A stretch of DNA of 7,729 bases from Tychonema litorale BBK16 (GCF_021648855.1 NZ_JAKJHX010000173.1:1-7729); one strand, 5' to 3'; shown: positions 1 through 5,815, counted from the first letter of the stretch. The notes: generated by a model from the sequence alone, not told the origin. Numbers and translations are program-made.

Positions 1-2454
1 TTTGTAATTCCCAACATCAACTTTCGCACCAGTCCAGGCGATCCGCAAGCAGGTTCCGTAGAACGAGCATTTAGCGATTCCATCCTGTATTCTTTGCCGA
101 TTAAAAGCATTCACCCAGTCAGGAAAACTTTGCTAATCGATTTGGGTGACTTGCTGATGAGCGAAAAGCGCGATTTGCCTGGATTAAAATCATTTTTACC
201 AATGCTATTAGGCGCATCTTATTCGATCGATGCGGACAAATCTTACTTTAAAGAAGTTAAAGCCTTTCCCCTAAATGTAGAAATTACCTCTGTCTACGGA
301 TTTTCCAGCGAAAATGACAGTTCAGTCAGCTATTTACCCTCAATTCCTGACAGTCGAGCTTTCAATCTTCGGATTCACTACAGTTTCTCAGAAATGCCGC
401 TCAATAACGGCTATCGCCCCAGATTTGCTGACGAAAGAGTTGGTTATTTCCTCACAGCATATAAAGACTTTTCTGACAATAGTAGTCGAGAGCCTTTTGT
501 CCGCTATATCAATCGCTGGCATTTGCAAAAACAAATCCCCACAGCCCCGCTTTCACCACCAGTCCAGCCGATCGTATTTTGGATCGAAAACAATGTGCCT
601 CTAGAATACCGCAACGCCATCCGTGAGGGCATTTTGGAATGGAATAAGGCTTTTGAAAAGGCGGGATTTGCTGAAGCAATCAAGGTCAAACAGATGCCGG
701 ATAATGCCAAATGGGATCCGGCTGATGTCCGCTACAACACTATTCGTTGGTCGAGTTCCTTCAATCCAGAATTTGCAGGCCTCGGCCCATCTCGCACTAA
801 CCCGATGACTGGGGAAATCTTGGATGCAGATATTTTATTGGATGCTAATATTGTCCGGGAAATCAAACAGGGCTATCGGTCTTTGGTACAACAAAATCGA
901 TCGGTTGCCAAGAGTTTTCAAGGGCGAAACGGTGCTAATACTAATCCTTGTCAGTTTGGGATGTATTCTCGTTATTTAAAACTGCTGGAAAAGGGAAATT
1001 TAGAAATAGGAAAAAAGCAAAATTCTCCTAGTGAAATAGTTGATGATTTGCCGACTTTGATAGAAAAATATCAAGAGCAAAAGCGATCGCCTATGTCGCG
1101 GTTGATGTCAGATTCCGATTTGTGCTTCGGGTTGGAATCGAACCGACAATTTGCAATGGGCGCAATGTCGATGTCTCTGTTGGGAAATGCGACACCTAAT
1201 AGTTCGGAAATTGATAATTATGTGAATCAATACATCCGATTTTTGACGGCCCATGAAGTCGGTCACACTTTGGGTTTGAGGCACAATTTTCATGGTAGTA
1301 CCATGCTGAAACCGGAGGAGTTGAACAATACTCAGTTAACTCGCACGCAAGGTTTGGTGGCTTCGGTGATGGATTATGTGCCGATTAATTTGGCTGCGCC
1401 GGGAACTGTCCAGGGCGATTATTATCCAATGATTGTGGGGCCTTATGACGATTGGGCGATCGAGTATGGTTATAAAGTTCTTGGTGCTGTCAATCCTAGT
1501 AACGAATTGCCAATTCTACAGCAAATTGCCAGTCGTGCTGCGGAACCACAATTAGCTTATTCGGCTGACGAGGATGCTGTTGATAGTCTCGATCCGGCTG
1601 CGAATATTTTCGATCTTAGTGCCAATATGCTCAACTATTCGCAGTCACAATTGGATAATTCTAGGGTGATGTGGAAGCGTTTAGAAAAGCGAATTCCGGT
1701 TGGAGATGATGGCTACAATGAACTCCGGGTAATGTTTGATTCGGTGTTCGGGTATTATTTTCAGCAGGTAATGAATACTACTTTGTATGTGGGGGGACAA
1801 TCGTTTAGCCGGAGTCGCCCTGGTGATCCGCAGAGTAAATTGCCCTTTGTACCGATCGCACTTAGTCAACAAAGAGAAGCATTAGCAACACTGGATAAGT
1901 ACGTTTTTGCACCGGATGCGTTTAGTTTTGCGCCGGAGTTGCTGAATAAATTAGCGCCGTCTCGTTGGAATCACTGGGGAAGTCCAGCTTTGGTGTTTCC
2001 CTTAGATTACCCGATCGGCGATCGCATTACCTTTTTGCAACGGTTTGTACTACGGGTTTTGCTCTCTCCTGAGCGATTGGTGAGACTCCGGGATGCCGAG
2101 TTAAAATCCTCACCAGAAAGCGCTTTAAGGTTGCCAGAAGTGTTCGATACGTTGCAAAAAGATATTTGGCAAGAGGTTTTGCAGCCGACAAATAAAAAGA
2201 TGGAGATTTCGACTTTTAGGCGATCGCTACAGCGAGAACACTTGTCAATTTTGATGGGAATGGTGTTGCGACAAACGAGTGTTCCTGAAGACGCGCGGAG
2301 TTTGGCGTGGTACGAGTTGCGGCAGTTGCGGGAGGGTTTGAGCAAAAGTATTCGGAATTTGGATCGGAGTGCGGATGCTTATACGCGGGCTCATTTGGAG
2401 GAAACGCGCGATCGCATTTCTAAGGTTTTGAATGCACAGATTCAGTCGAATTAA
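1..2454 (+). CDS. Zinc-dependent metalloprotease, DUF5117/DUF4953 (Met-zincin) type, 5'-partial
   Basis: The reading frame is open from the first base, so the true start lies outside the window; the TTG at 94 is only an internal Leu codon. 817 codons are visible. Counting codons from base 1, HEVGHTLGLRH at 418-428 is the metzincin HEXXHXXGXXH site (zinc ligands His418, His422, His428; catalytic Glu419), and SVMDY with Met457 is the Met-turn expected shortly after it. The preceding stretch (VPLEYRNAIREGILEWNKAF, then a WDPADVRYNTIRW-like segment) is typical of bacterial proteins annotated DUF5117/DUF4953 zinc-dependent metalloproteases, which are usually 800-1000 residues and often exported. 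The signal peptide, if any, is off the left edge. A short Lys/Ser-rich insert with a HIP1 site lies at about codons 332-366. Physiological substrate is unknown. No operon partner is visible; a strong inverted repeat overlaps the stop codon. Confidence 0.93.
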   Translation, partial: FVIPNINFRTSPGDPQAGSVERAFSDSILYSLPIKSIHPVRKTLLIDLGDLLMSEKRDLPGLKSFLPMLLGASYSIDADKSYFKEVKAFPLNVEITSVYGFSSENDSSVSYLPSIPDSRAFNLRIHYSFSEMPLNNGYRPRFADERVGYFLTAYKDFSDNSSREPFVRYINRWHLQKQIPTAPLSPPVQPIVFWIENNVPLEYRNAIREGILEWNKAFEKAGFAEAIKVKQMPDNAKWDPADVRYNTIRWSSSFNPEFAGLGPSRTNPMTGEILDADILLDANIVREIKQGYRSLVQQNRSVAKSFQGRNGANTNPCQFGMYSRYLKLLEKGNLEIGKKQNSPSEIVDDLPTLIEKYQEQKRSPMSRLMSDSDLCFGLESNRQFAMGAMSMSLLGNATPNSSEIDNYVNQYIRFLTAHEVGHTLGLRHNFHGSTMLKPEELNNTQLTRTQGLVASVMDYVPINLAAPGTVQGDYYPMIVGPYDDWAIEYGYKVLGAVNPSNELPILQQIASRAAEPQLAYSADEDAVDSLDPAANIFDLSANMLNYSQSQLDNSRVMWKRLEKRIPVGDDGYNELRVMFDSVFGYYFQQVMNTTLYVGGQSFSRSRPGDPQSKLPFVPIALSQQREALATLDKYVFAPDAFSFAPELLNKLAPSRWNHWGSPALVFPLDYPIGDRITFLQRFVLRVLLSPERLVRLRDAELKSSPESALRLPEVFDTLQKDIWQEVLQPTNKKMEISTFRRSLQREHLSILMGMVLRQTSVPEDARSLAWYELRQLREGLSKSIRNLDRSADAYTRAHLEETRDRISKVLNAQIQSN

Positions 2455-2491
2455 AAGGTATGCGCGATGAAGTTTTACGCATATCTTTTAA
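2451..2491. terminator. Inverted repeat, candidate terminator of the metalloprotease gene
   Basis: Arms TTAAAAGGTATGCG (2451-2464) and CGCATATCTTTTAA (2478-2491) pair over all 14 positions with a single G-U wobble, leaving a 13-nt loop. The left arm contains the metalloprotease TAA stop at 2452-2454. The A-rich left and U-rich right ends make it terminator-like in either direction, although the U run is inside the stem, so activity is inferred rather than shown. Confidence 0.55.
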
Positions 2492-2664
2492 TTGAGATTA
2501 TTGAATGCTCTCTTGGGGATTCCTTTTGGATTTTTGTACTGGCGCTGGGGGTTGGAATATGCGATGTTGTCTCATTTTTTGGCAGATTTGGTATTCCAGG
2601 GAATTGGAGGAAGTTAGAACAAAAATACTCACGCGATCGCCCAATTATCTTTAGTCAGGGCTGA
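2467..2664 (+). CDS. Doubtful small ORF, 65 aa, one hydrophobic segment
   Basis: An ATG sits 8 nt after AAAAGG, a fair ribosome-binding spacing, and the product has one hydrophobic stretch (about residues 20-36, FWIFVLALGVGI) that could cross a membrane. Against it: the start lies in the loop of the inverted repeat that probably ends the preceding gene, the right part overlaps the xisH remnant on the other strand, and I recognise no family. The AAAAGG would be buried in the hairpin stem. Probably a chance ORF; listed because nothing else fills this strand here. Confidence 0.15.
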   Translation: MKFYAYLLIEIIECSLGDSFWIFVLALGVGICDVVSFFGRFGIPGNWRKLEQKYSRDRPIIFSQG

Positions 2665-2700
2665 CTTTACTGCATTATGGTAAAAATCTATGGCAGACAT
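2629..2700 (-). pseudogene. xisH 5' remnant (XisH family N-terminus)
   Basis: Reading from the ATG at 2700-2698 gives 23 codons beginning MSAIDFYHNAVKSALTKDNW and then a TGA directly after a HIP1 octamer. This matches the start of XisH proteins as I know them (M-x-A-x-D-x-YH-x-AVK-x-AL-x-KD-x-W). XisH is normally about 135-140 aa and is usually paired with XisI; the names come from proteins controlling fdxN-element excision in Anabaena, but most copies lie in unrelated cyanobacterial accessory loci. Here the remaining ~115 residues are gone, and I find no XisI in the downstream bases to 2460. It begins about 60 nt downstream of the DUF4058 stop. Identification rests on memory of the family over about 20 residues, hence moderate confidence. 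Confidence 0.55.
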
Positions 2701-2760
2701 AGGGTTAGATAATCGCTTACGATTGAGTTTATCAGGAGTGGAATTGCGATCGAGGAAGAA

Positions 2761-3549
2761 CTAAGAGAGCGATCGCCGATCGATTGACAAAACATCCGTT
2801 ATCTCTGACTTTAACCAAGGGGGTGGTGGATTGCTGTTGTAATCGATGAAATAATCGTATCCCAATTGCTCGTACAGTTCGTCAACCAAGGATTGCAAGT
2901 CTAATATCGGTTCTGAATCTTCCGATCGCAAAGGCAACAAAAATGCCGGAATGCGATCGCCCAAGTTAAAGGGATACAAATCGGAAATTGGACGAGTTTG
3001 CGATCGGCTAATCAGGATGCGATAGTGACTCTGAACATCGCCAGTTTCTACAGGCAAGGGAATACCATCGCGCAGCAAATCAATTTCAACCAAATGGGTG
3101 AGACCCTCTAAAACCTTCTGCCGTTTTGCGATATATTTTTTACGACCATCTCCGAATTTATTCGCAGGGGAAAGCACTTCGATCGCCGTTACCACTTCTT
3201 GAGTTGCAGCATCTTTTACCTCGATATAAGATTGCTGAATTTCTTCTAGCATTGGAACCGTTACTTTAACGGGTTCTGGCATTGGGCAGACAGCAATAGA
3301 TCCTTCAAAAGTGCCTGTATTCGCTGCTGTATTTCTTCGATTCTGCTGCACACTGACATCTGGTCTACCAATGGCAATTGCTGTCGAACCTGCGATTTTA
3401 TACACCGATTTATCCGTCACCACGCGATATTTCGGAACGAGTTTCGGGACTAGCGATCGAGCAATTGCTGCAACCAATTGATTGTGGAAATCCGACCAAT
3501 ATTCTGGTTGTTCGAGGTAGGGATTCATTCCAGAAAATGGATTGGGCAT
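2761..3549 (-). CDS. DUF4058 family protein
   Basis: A complete 262-aa protein. The start MPNPFSGMNPYLE followed by WSDFHNQL is the characteristic opening of DUF4058 proteins (M-P-x-PF-x-GM-x-PYLE), which fixes the ATG at 3549-3547. Further family-like parts are the central VEVLSPANK (about residues 122-131), EIDLLRDG (about 154-161) and the closing YDYFIDYNSNPPPP (about 234-247). Length agrees with the family, which is abundant in cyanobacteria and often multicopy; no biochemical role is established to my knowledge. The central EVLSPANK resembles the catalytic-strand motif of Uma2/PD-(D/E)XK nucleases (E-V-x-SP), so a nuclease-like fold is conceivable, but that is inference. It carries HIP1 sites and native-looking codon use. 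Only a weak purine-rich ribosome site (GGGAG) precedes the start. Confidence 0.9.
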   Translation of the reverse strand: MPNPFSGMNPYLEQPEYWSDFHNQLVAAIARSLVPKLVPKYRVVTDKSVYKIAGSTAIAIGRPDVSVQQNRRNTAANTGTFEGSIAVCPMPEPVKVTVPMLEEIQQSYIEVKDAATQEVVTAIEVLSPANKFGDGRKKYIAKRQKVLEGLTHLVEIDLLRDGIPLPVETGDVQSHYRILISRSQTRPISDLYPFNLGDRIPAFLLPLRSEDSEPILDLQSLVDELYEQLGYDYFIDYNSNPPPPWLKSEITDVLSIDRRSLS

Positions 3550-3605
3550 GGGAAACTCTCCCGATTTCTATTGTACTTTTACACCATTGTATCAATAAGT
3601 TATTG

Positions 3606-3617
3606 AGTAGATCTACT
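3606..3617. repeat. 12-bp perfect palindrome AGTAGATCTACT
   Basis: A short self-complementary sequence in the gap between the divergent ends of DUF4058 (start at 3549) and the barstar gene (stop at 3702). It is in a position where an operator for DUF4058 could lie, but there is nothing else to support a regulatory role and such palindromes occur by chance. Confidence 0.2.
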
Positions 3618-3636
3618 TTTAACTAAGGGGTCTGTT

Positions 3637-3657
3637 TTAATTGTTAATTGTTAATTG
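3637..3657. repeat. Short tandem heptamer repeat (TTAATTG)x3
   Basis: Three perfect head-to-tail copies of TTAATTG occupy the DUF4058/barstar intergenic gap. Heptanucleotide short tandem repeats (STRR) are a known feature of filamentous cyanobacterial genomes and normally lie between genes. Its place just beyond the 3' end of the GC-rich barstar gene marks the return to native-looking sequence. Confidence 0.75.
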
Positions 3658-3701
3658 TGGTTGGCGAACTACCATAGACTTAATCTGGTTGCGACTTTAC
3701 C

Positions 3702-4262
3702 CTACTCAAGTACGAGCGTTACCGATCCATATCCACCATTACGACATCTACCATTACGATCTGGAACGCTTCGGATAGTATTTGCGATTTTATCGAACAA
3801 TGTTCGAGCGCCTGCGAGAACCTCCCTTCTTCTTTCTTCGCGCAAGCCTATGTCGTCTGCGAACCCCTCGGATGGCAAGTCGTAGCCACATTCGTCGTCA
3901 AGGAACTTCAGCAGGGCTTGCGCGTCGAGAACGCATCGCGAACCCTGGGACTCCCTCCAAACGATGGTGTACGGGTATTCCAGTCCGAAGCCGCTGAAAA
4001 GGCAGTCATCGAAAGCCTCCATCGATCTACCGAAGTAGCCACCCGGCCCGTTCACAGCTTCCCCGATCGCACAATAGAAGCCGAGAAGTGTATCGACAAG
4101 GCTTCCATCAAGGATGATTACGCGACCAGGAGCTTTTGAGACTAACACACCGCCGGTGTCGAAAAAACGTCGCGAGGCATAGTTGAGCCACGATCTGCGG
4201 CCGGCCTCGTCGAGAGGGCACCACTCATTGAGAGATTGCGGGGGAAATGGAAATGATGCCAT
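3702..4262 (-). CDS. Barstar-like RNase inhibitor (immunity protein), orphan
   Basis: A complete 186-aa protein. Residues 47-103 follow barstar closely: VIILDGS (48-54), a helix FYCAIGEAVNGPG, then YFGRSMEAFDDCL (76-88), the counterpart of YYGENLDALWDCL in barstar, and YTIVWRES (98-105). The last residues SVTLVLE (180-186) match barstar's final strand, and EVLAGARTLFDKIANTIRSV fits the helix before it. Barstar is about 90 aa; this protein adds a ~45-residue N-terminal extension and a ~40-residue insert at about 106-146. The Asp equivalent to barstar Asp39 is kept (Asp86), Asp35 is replaced by Glu82, and Trp38 by Asp85. Barstar-family proteins bind and block barnase-type ribonucleases, often as immunity proteins for polymorphic toxins; no such RNase gene is visible. 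The gene is clearly GC-richer than its neighbours and has no HIP1 site, suggesting recent transfer. AAAGG about 9 nt upstream supports the ATG. Confidence 0.82.
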   Translation of the reverse strand: MASFPFPPQSLNEWCPLDEAGRRSWLNYASRRFFDTGGVLVSKAPGRVIILDGSLVDTLLGFYCAIGEAVNGPGGYFGRSMEAFDDCLFSGFGLEYPYTIVWRESQGSRCVLDAQALLKFLDDECGYDLPSEGFADDIGLREERRREVLAGARTLFDKIANTIRSVPDRNGRCRNGGYGSVTLVLE

Positions 4263-4382
4263 TTTCTGAAACCTTTTTCAGTAGGTTGGGTGCTTGGAAA
4301 TCTAGGTTGGAGGCGTTCTTGCAGGGCGTTGAGGATGTAGCGATCGAACTTTCATCTTATCAAAAACTTCATCGCCTGGGAC

Positions 4383-4494
4383 TTCTCGGTTTTACTGCCC
4401 GCGTCCTGGTTTACAATCTACGAAACCTAATGCTTCTGTGCCCTTGAAAACTGGCGATTGAATATCCGATCGCAGCTTCGATCGGATATTCAAT
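4383..4494. repeat. Direct repeat copy 1 (3' end of a small gene)
   Basis: This 112-nt stretch aligns without gaps to 5599-5710. The first 76 positions (4383-4458 against 5599-5674) differ at only 4 sites; the rest is less alike until an identical 15-nt run CGATCGGATATTCAA is reached. Similarity may continue weakly below 4383 (GCGATCGAA...CTTTCAT at about 4340 versus about 5553). The two copies bracket the DUF5615/DUF433/Uma2 block, so it could mark a duplication or recombination end point. Confidence 0.85.
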
Positions 4495-4500
4495 CGCCAT
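4392..4500 (-). pseudogene. C-terminal remnant of a small cyanobacterial protein, paralogue of 5608-5815
   Basis: From an ATG at 4500-4498 the frame reads MAIEYPIEAAIGYSIASF, the same C-terminal half seen in the gene at 5608-5815 (IEYPIAAWITISIASF). It then goes out of frame; removing one base from the TTTT run gives KGTEALGFVDCKPGRGQ and a stop at 4394-4392. The N-terminal half is absent: similarity ends at the ATG, right after the stop of the DUF5615 remnant. The fragment is too short to be a whole family member. It carries the same +1 frameshift as the other copy, and its upstream half forms a perfect palindrome. The family is a small protein common in cyanobacteria with no assigned function that I can name. 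Confidence 0.65.
4453..4498. repeat. Perfect 20-bp inverted repeat with 6-nt loop
   Basis: The arm GGCGATTGAATATCCGATCG (4453-4472) and its exact reverse complement (4479-4498) flank the loop CAGCTT; one more pair (T4452-A4499) extends the stem. It lies wholly inside the small-protein remnant. The second copy of that sequence (5669-5714) is not palindromic, matching between arms at only about half of positions, so the perfect symmetry is a new property of copy 1. It could act as a strong hairpin or cruciform, but it has no T tract immediately after it that would make a standard terminator. Confidence 0.9.
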
Positions 4501-4501
4501 T

Positions 4502-4591
4502 TTAGTTTGCATCAAAGGGGTAGCTTAGCAATACTAATCCTGTGACGATCGCCTGATTCAAGTCAGCATCAACTTGGTAGCGTACATTCAC
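4502..4591 (-). pseudogene. DUF5615 (PIN-like) toxin 5' remnant
   Basis: The GTG at 4591-4589 overlaps the TGA of the DUF433 remnant by four bases (GTGA), a layout seen for DUF433-DUF5615 pairs in cyanobacteria. The 29 codons begin VNVRYQVDADLNQAIVTGL, like the start of DUF5615 proteins (I/V-RYQADADLN-x-xIV), where the early acidic residues belong to a PIN-like nuclease site. A full protein is about 110-120 aa; here the sequence leaves the family after about residue 19 and stops at 4504-4502. It is therefore a 3'-truncated toxin-like gene. Family assignment relies on a short segment plus the diagnostic neighbour. Confidence 0.6.
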
Positions 4592-4854
4592 GATCGCACC
4601 TGCTGTCTTGTGGCTTTAGCTACCATCAGTTTGTGGTACAAAGCTCGATCGCTGGTTTGTAGAGGTTGAGGCATGGCATCAAATGCAGCTTCTTCGGCGG
4701 CTAGGTAAGCATCGATTTCAGCGCGGTTGGCTAGATAAAAGGCGATCGTCCCATAAACCTGTTCCAGTGTCAGTAGTGGGAAAGACGGAACAATACTTTC
4801 CGGCGATAGTCCTTGTTGGAAAGCATAGGCGAGTTCGTCTGGAGTGGAATTGCG
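4588..4854 (-). pseudogene. DUF433 family (antitoxin-like) gene lacking its 5' end
   Basis: A frame of 88 codons without a start codon at its head reads ...LAYAFQQGLSPESIVPSFPL, LTLEQVYGTIAFYLANRAEID and AYLAAEEAAFDAMPQ. The ...SPESIV-x-x-FPLLTLEQVYG-x-IAFYLAN core is the C-terminal helix-turn-helix half of DUF433 proteins, which are small DNA-binding antitoxin-like proteins paired with DUF5615. The N-terminal ~30 residues are missing and the frame is closed by a stop within the end of the Uma2 gene; the break lies within a few bases of the Uma2 stop (4863). The remnant plus the DUF5615 stub form a dead antitoxin-toxin pair, unless translation re-initiates at an internal codon. Confidence 0.75.
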
Positions 4855-4862
4855 TTTGTCGC

Positions 4863-5498
4863 TTATCGGTTAGCTAGTTGTTGCTTCAAATCTCGGATAG
4901 CAGCGCTGGTGTTGCGTTGGTAAGCAATTTCTATACAACGGGCGATCGCACTTTGTAGATCGAAGTCTGGAAAATAGACGCTTTGGGCTTGAACTTGATA
5001 GTTTGCACCTTGCAGCCGATAAATTAAGAGTTGTTGTTTCTTATATAACCAGATTTCAGGAACCCGATAGGGAAGATAATCTTGTACATCGGAATAACTG
5101 GTGACATCAATTTCGATGACTAAATCTGGTGGCGGATCATTTTGCCAGTCAATCCGCTTTTTGCCACAAACTGCTTGCCAGTTGTTAATGTAAAAGCAAT
5201 AATCTGGTTCAATTCCGCTTTCTTCTGGCACTGTCATGGTGATAGGAGTAAACGCATCGTATTCCCGCCCATCGCTATCTAGGATAGCTTTTACAATATC
5301 AGCAATCAAGTTGGCATCTTTTCCGTGTACGGGTAAAGGCGACATCAGTAATACTTCTCCATTGCGATACTTTAGACGCGGAATTGAGCCATCTCCTCGG
5401 CGATCGCACAAACTCTGATAATCTTGCCAGGTTGCAGGTAAGCGCACTACGGAACCCGCAGGCAATTGAATTTTTTCGGGTGAGACGAGGGCAAACAT
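4863..5498 (-). CDS. Uma2 family endonuclease-like protein (DUF820)
   Basis: A complete 211-aa protein, close to the usual 180-210 aa. The order of elements fits Uma2 proteins of the PD-(D/E)XK fold: an N-terminal WQDYQSLCD segment, YRNGEVLLMSP (about 45-55; family form R-x-EL-x-x-GE-x-x-x-MSP), HG-x-x-ANLIADIV, then GIEPDYCFYI (about 94-103, catalytic-type PD), PPDLVIEIDVTS (about 122-133, E-x-x core strand), and Y-x-x-VPEIWLYKKQQLLIYRL (about 143-160). The usual EVLSPST is EIDVTSYS here. A good ribosome site AAGGGAG (5507-5513) lies 8 nt before the ATG at 5498. Uma2 genes are numerous in cyanobacteria; most have no demonstrated function. The gene follows the small protein gene at a distance of 109 nt, and its stop abuts the broken end of the DUF433 remnant. 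Confidence 0.88.
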   Translation of the reverse strand: MFALVSPEKIQLPAGSVVRLPATWQDYQSLCDRRGDGSIPRLKYRNGEVLLMSPLPVHGKDANLIADIVKAILDSDGREYDAFTPITMTVPEESGIEPDYCFYINNWQAVCGKKRIDWQNDPPPDLVIEIDVTSYSDVQDYLPYRVPEIWLYKKQQLLIYRLQGANYQVQAQSVYFPDFDLQSAIARCIEIAYQRNTSAAIRDLKQQLANR

Positions 5499-5579
5499 GG
5501 TCTAAGCTCCCTTTTGCAGCCATTGACTTTAATGATAACAAAACTGGTGCGGGCGATCGAAGTTGAGCTTTCATGTATA

Positions 5580-5595
5580 GTGTAAACTTTCACAC
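5580..5595. promoter_or_regulatory. Imperfect 16-bp palindrome upstream of Uma2, possible operator
   Basis: GTGTAAACTTTCACAC pairs with its own reverse complement at seven of eight positions per half if a G-T pair is allowed. It lies 81 nt upstream of the Uma2 start, in the gap between the small protein stop and Uma2, where an operator or an RNA hairpin would be sensible. There is no clear -35/-10 pair next to it, so the role is a guess. Confidence 0.25.
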
Positions 5596-5598
5596 CTT

Positions 5599-5710
5599 TT
5601 CTCGATTTTATTGCCCGCGTTCTGGTTTGCAATCTACGAAACCTAATGCTTCTGTGCCCTTGAAAACTGGCGATCGAAATGGTGATCCAAGCTGCGATCG
5701 GATATTCAAT
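5599..5710. repeat. Direct repeat copy 2 (3' end of the small gene)
   Basis: This is the partner of 4383-4494: same orientation, gapless, with 72 of the first 76 positions identical, beginning just downstream of the stop of the small gene. Here the sequence is part of the longer gene, so this is likely the donor or the older copy. The distance between copies is 1216 bp. Confidence 0.85.
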
Positions 5711-5815
5711 TTCCGCAGCACGCGCAATTAGAGCCGCTTGAATTCGTTCTGGCAAGTGTCTCAAAATGACTTCGGCATCAGCAGGAGAAAGTTGGTCTTG
5801 AAGTTTGGCTTGCAT
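5608..5815 (-). CDS. Small conserved cyanobacterial protein (~68 aa), apparent +1 frameshift
   Basis: The likely start is the ATG at 5815-5813 (MQAKLQDQLSPADAEVILRH...), because AAAGG lies 10-14 nt upstream with 8-9 nt spacing; an ATG three codons earlier (5824) is too near that site. The protein continues through LPERIQAALIARAAEIEYPI to SIASF. The original frame then runs on without recognisable sense to 5447, into Uma2. Skipping one base in the TTTTC run at about 5655-5660 gives KGTEALGFVDCKPERGQ and a stop at 5610-5608, which looks like the true family C-terminus. Function is unknown. It follows the NACHT gene by 23 nt and probably shares its transcript. It is either a recently frameshifted gene or one using a UUU-C +1 slip. 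Confidence 0.6.

Noticed and set aside
94..96. TTG as the start of the metalloprotease gene
   Set aside because: The same frame is open to base 1 with coding-like sequence before it, and the visible part lacks a signal peptide and the expected N-terminal domain; the gene simply enters from the left.
3637..3657. CRISPR-like repeat
   Set aside because: Three contiguous heptamers without spacers are a short tandem repeat, not a CRISPR array.
3550..3701. Barnase-type toxin gene or toxin tip next to barstar
   Set aside because: Neither this gap nor 4263-4391 upstream of barstar encodes anything resembling an RNase; the barstar gene has no visible partner.
4247..4447. 66-codon + strand ORF across the barstar start and repeat copy 1
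   Set aside because: It is antisense to the barstar start and to the small-protein remnant and resembles no family; it is a shadow.
5499..5607. Promoter for Uma2 (TATCAT or TATACA as -10)
   Set aside because: Both hexamers occur, but neither has a convincing -35 at 16-18 nt, so no promoter is called.
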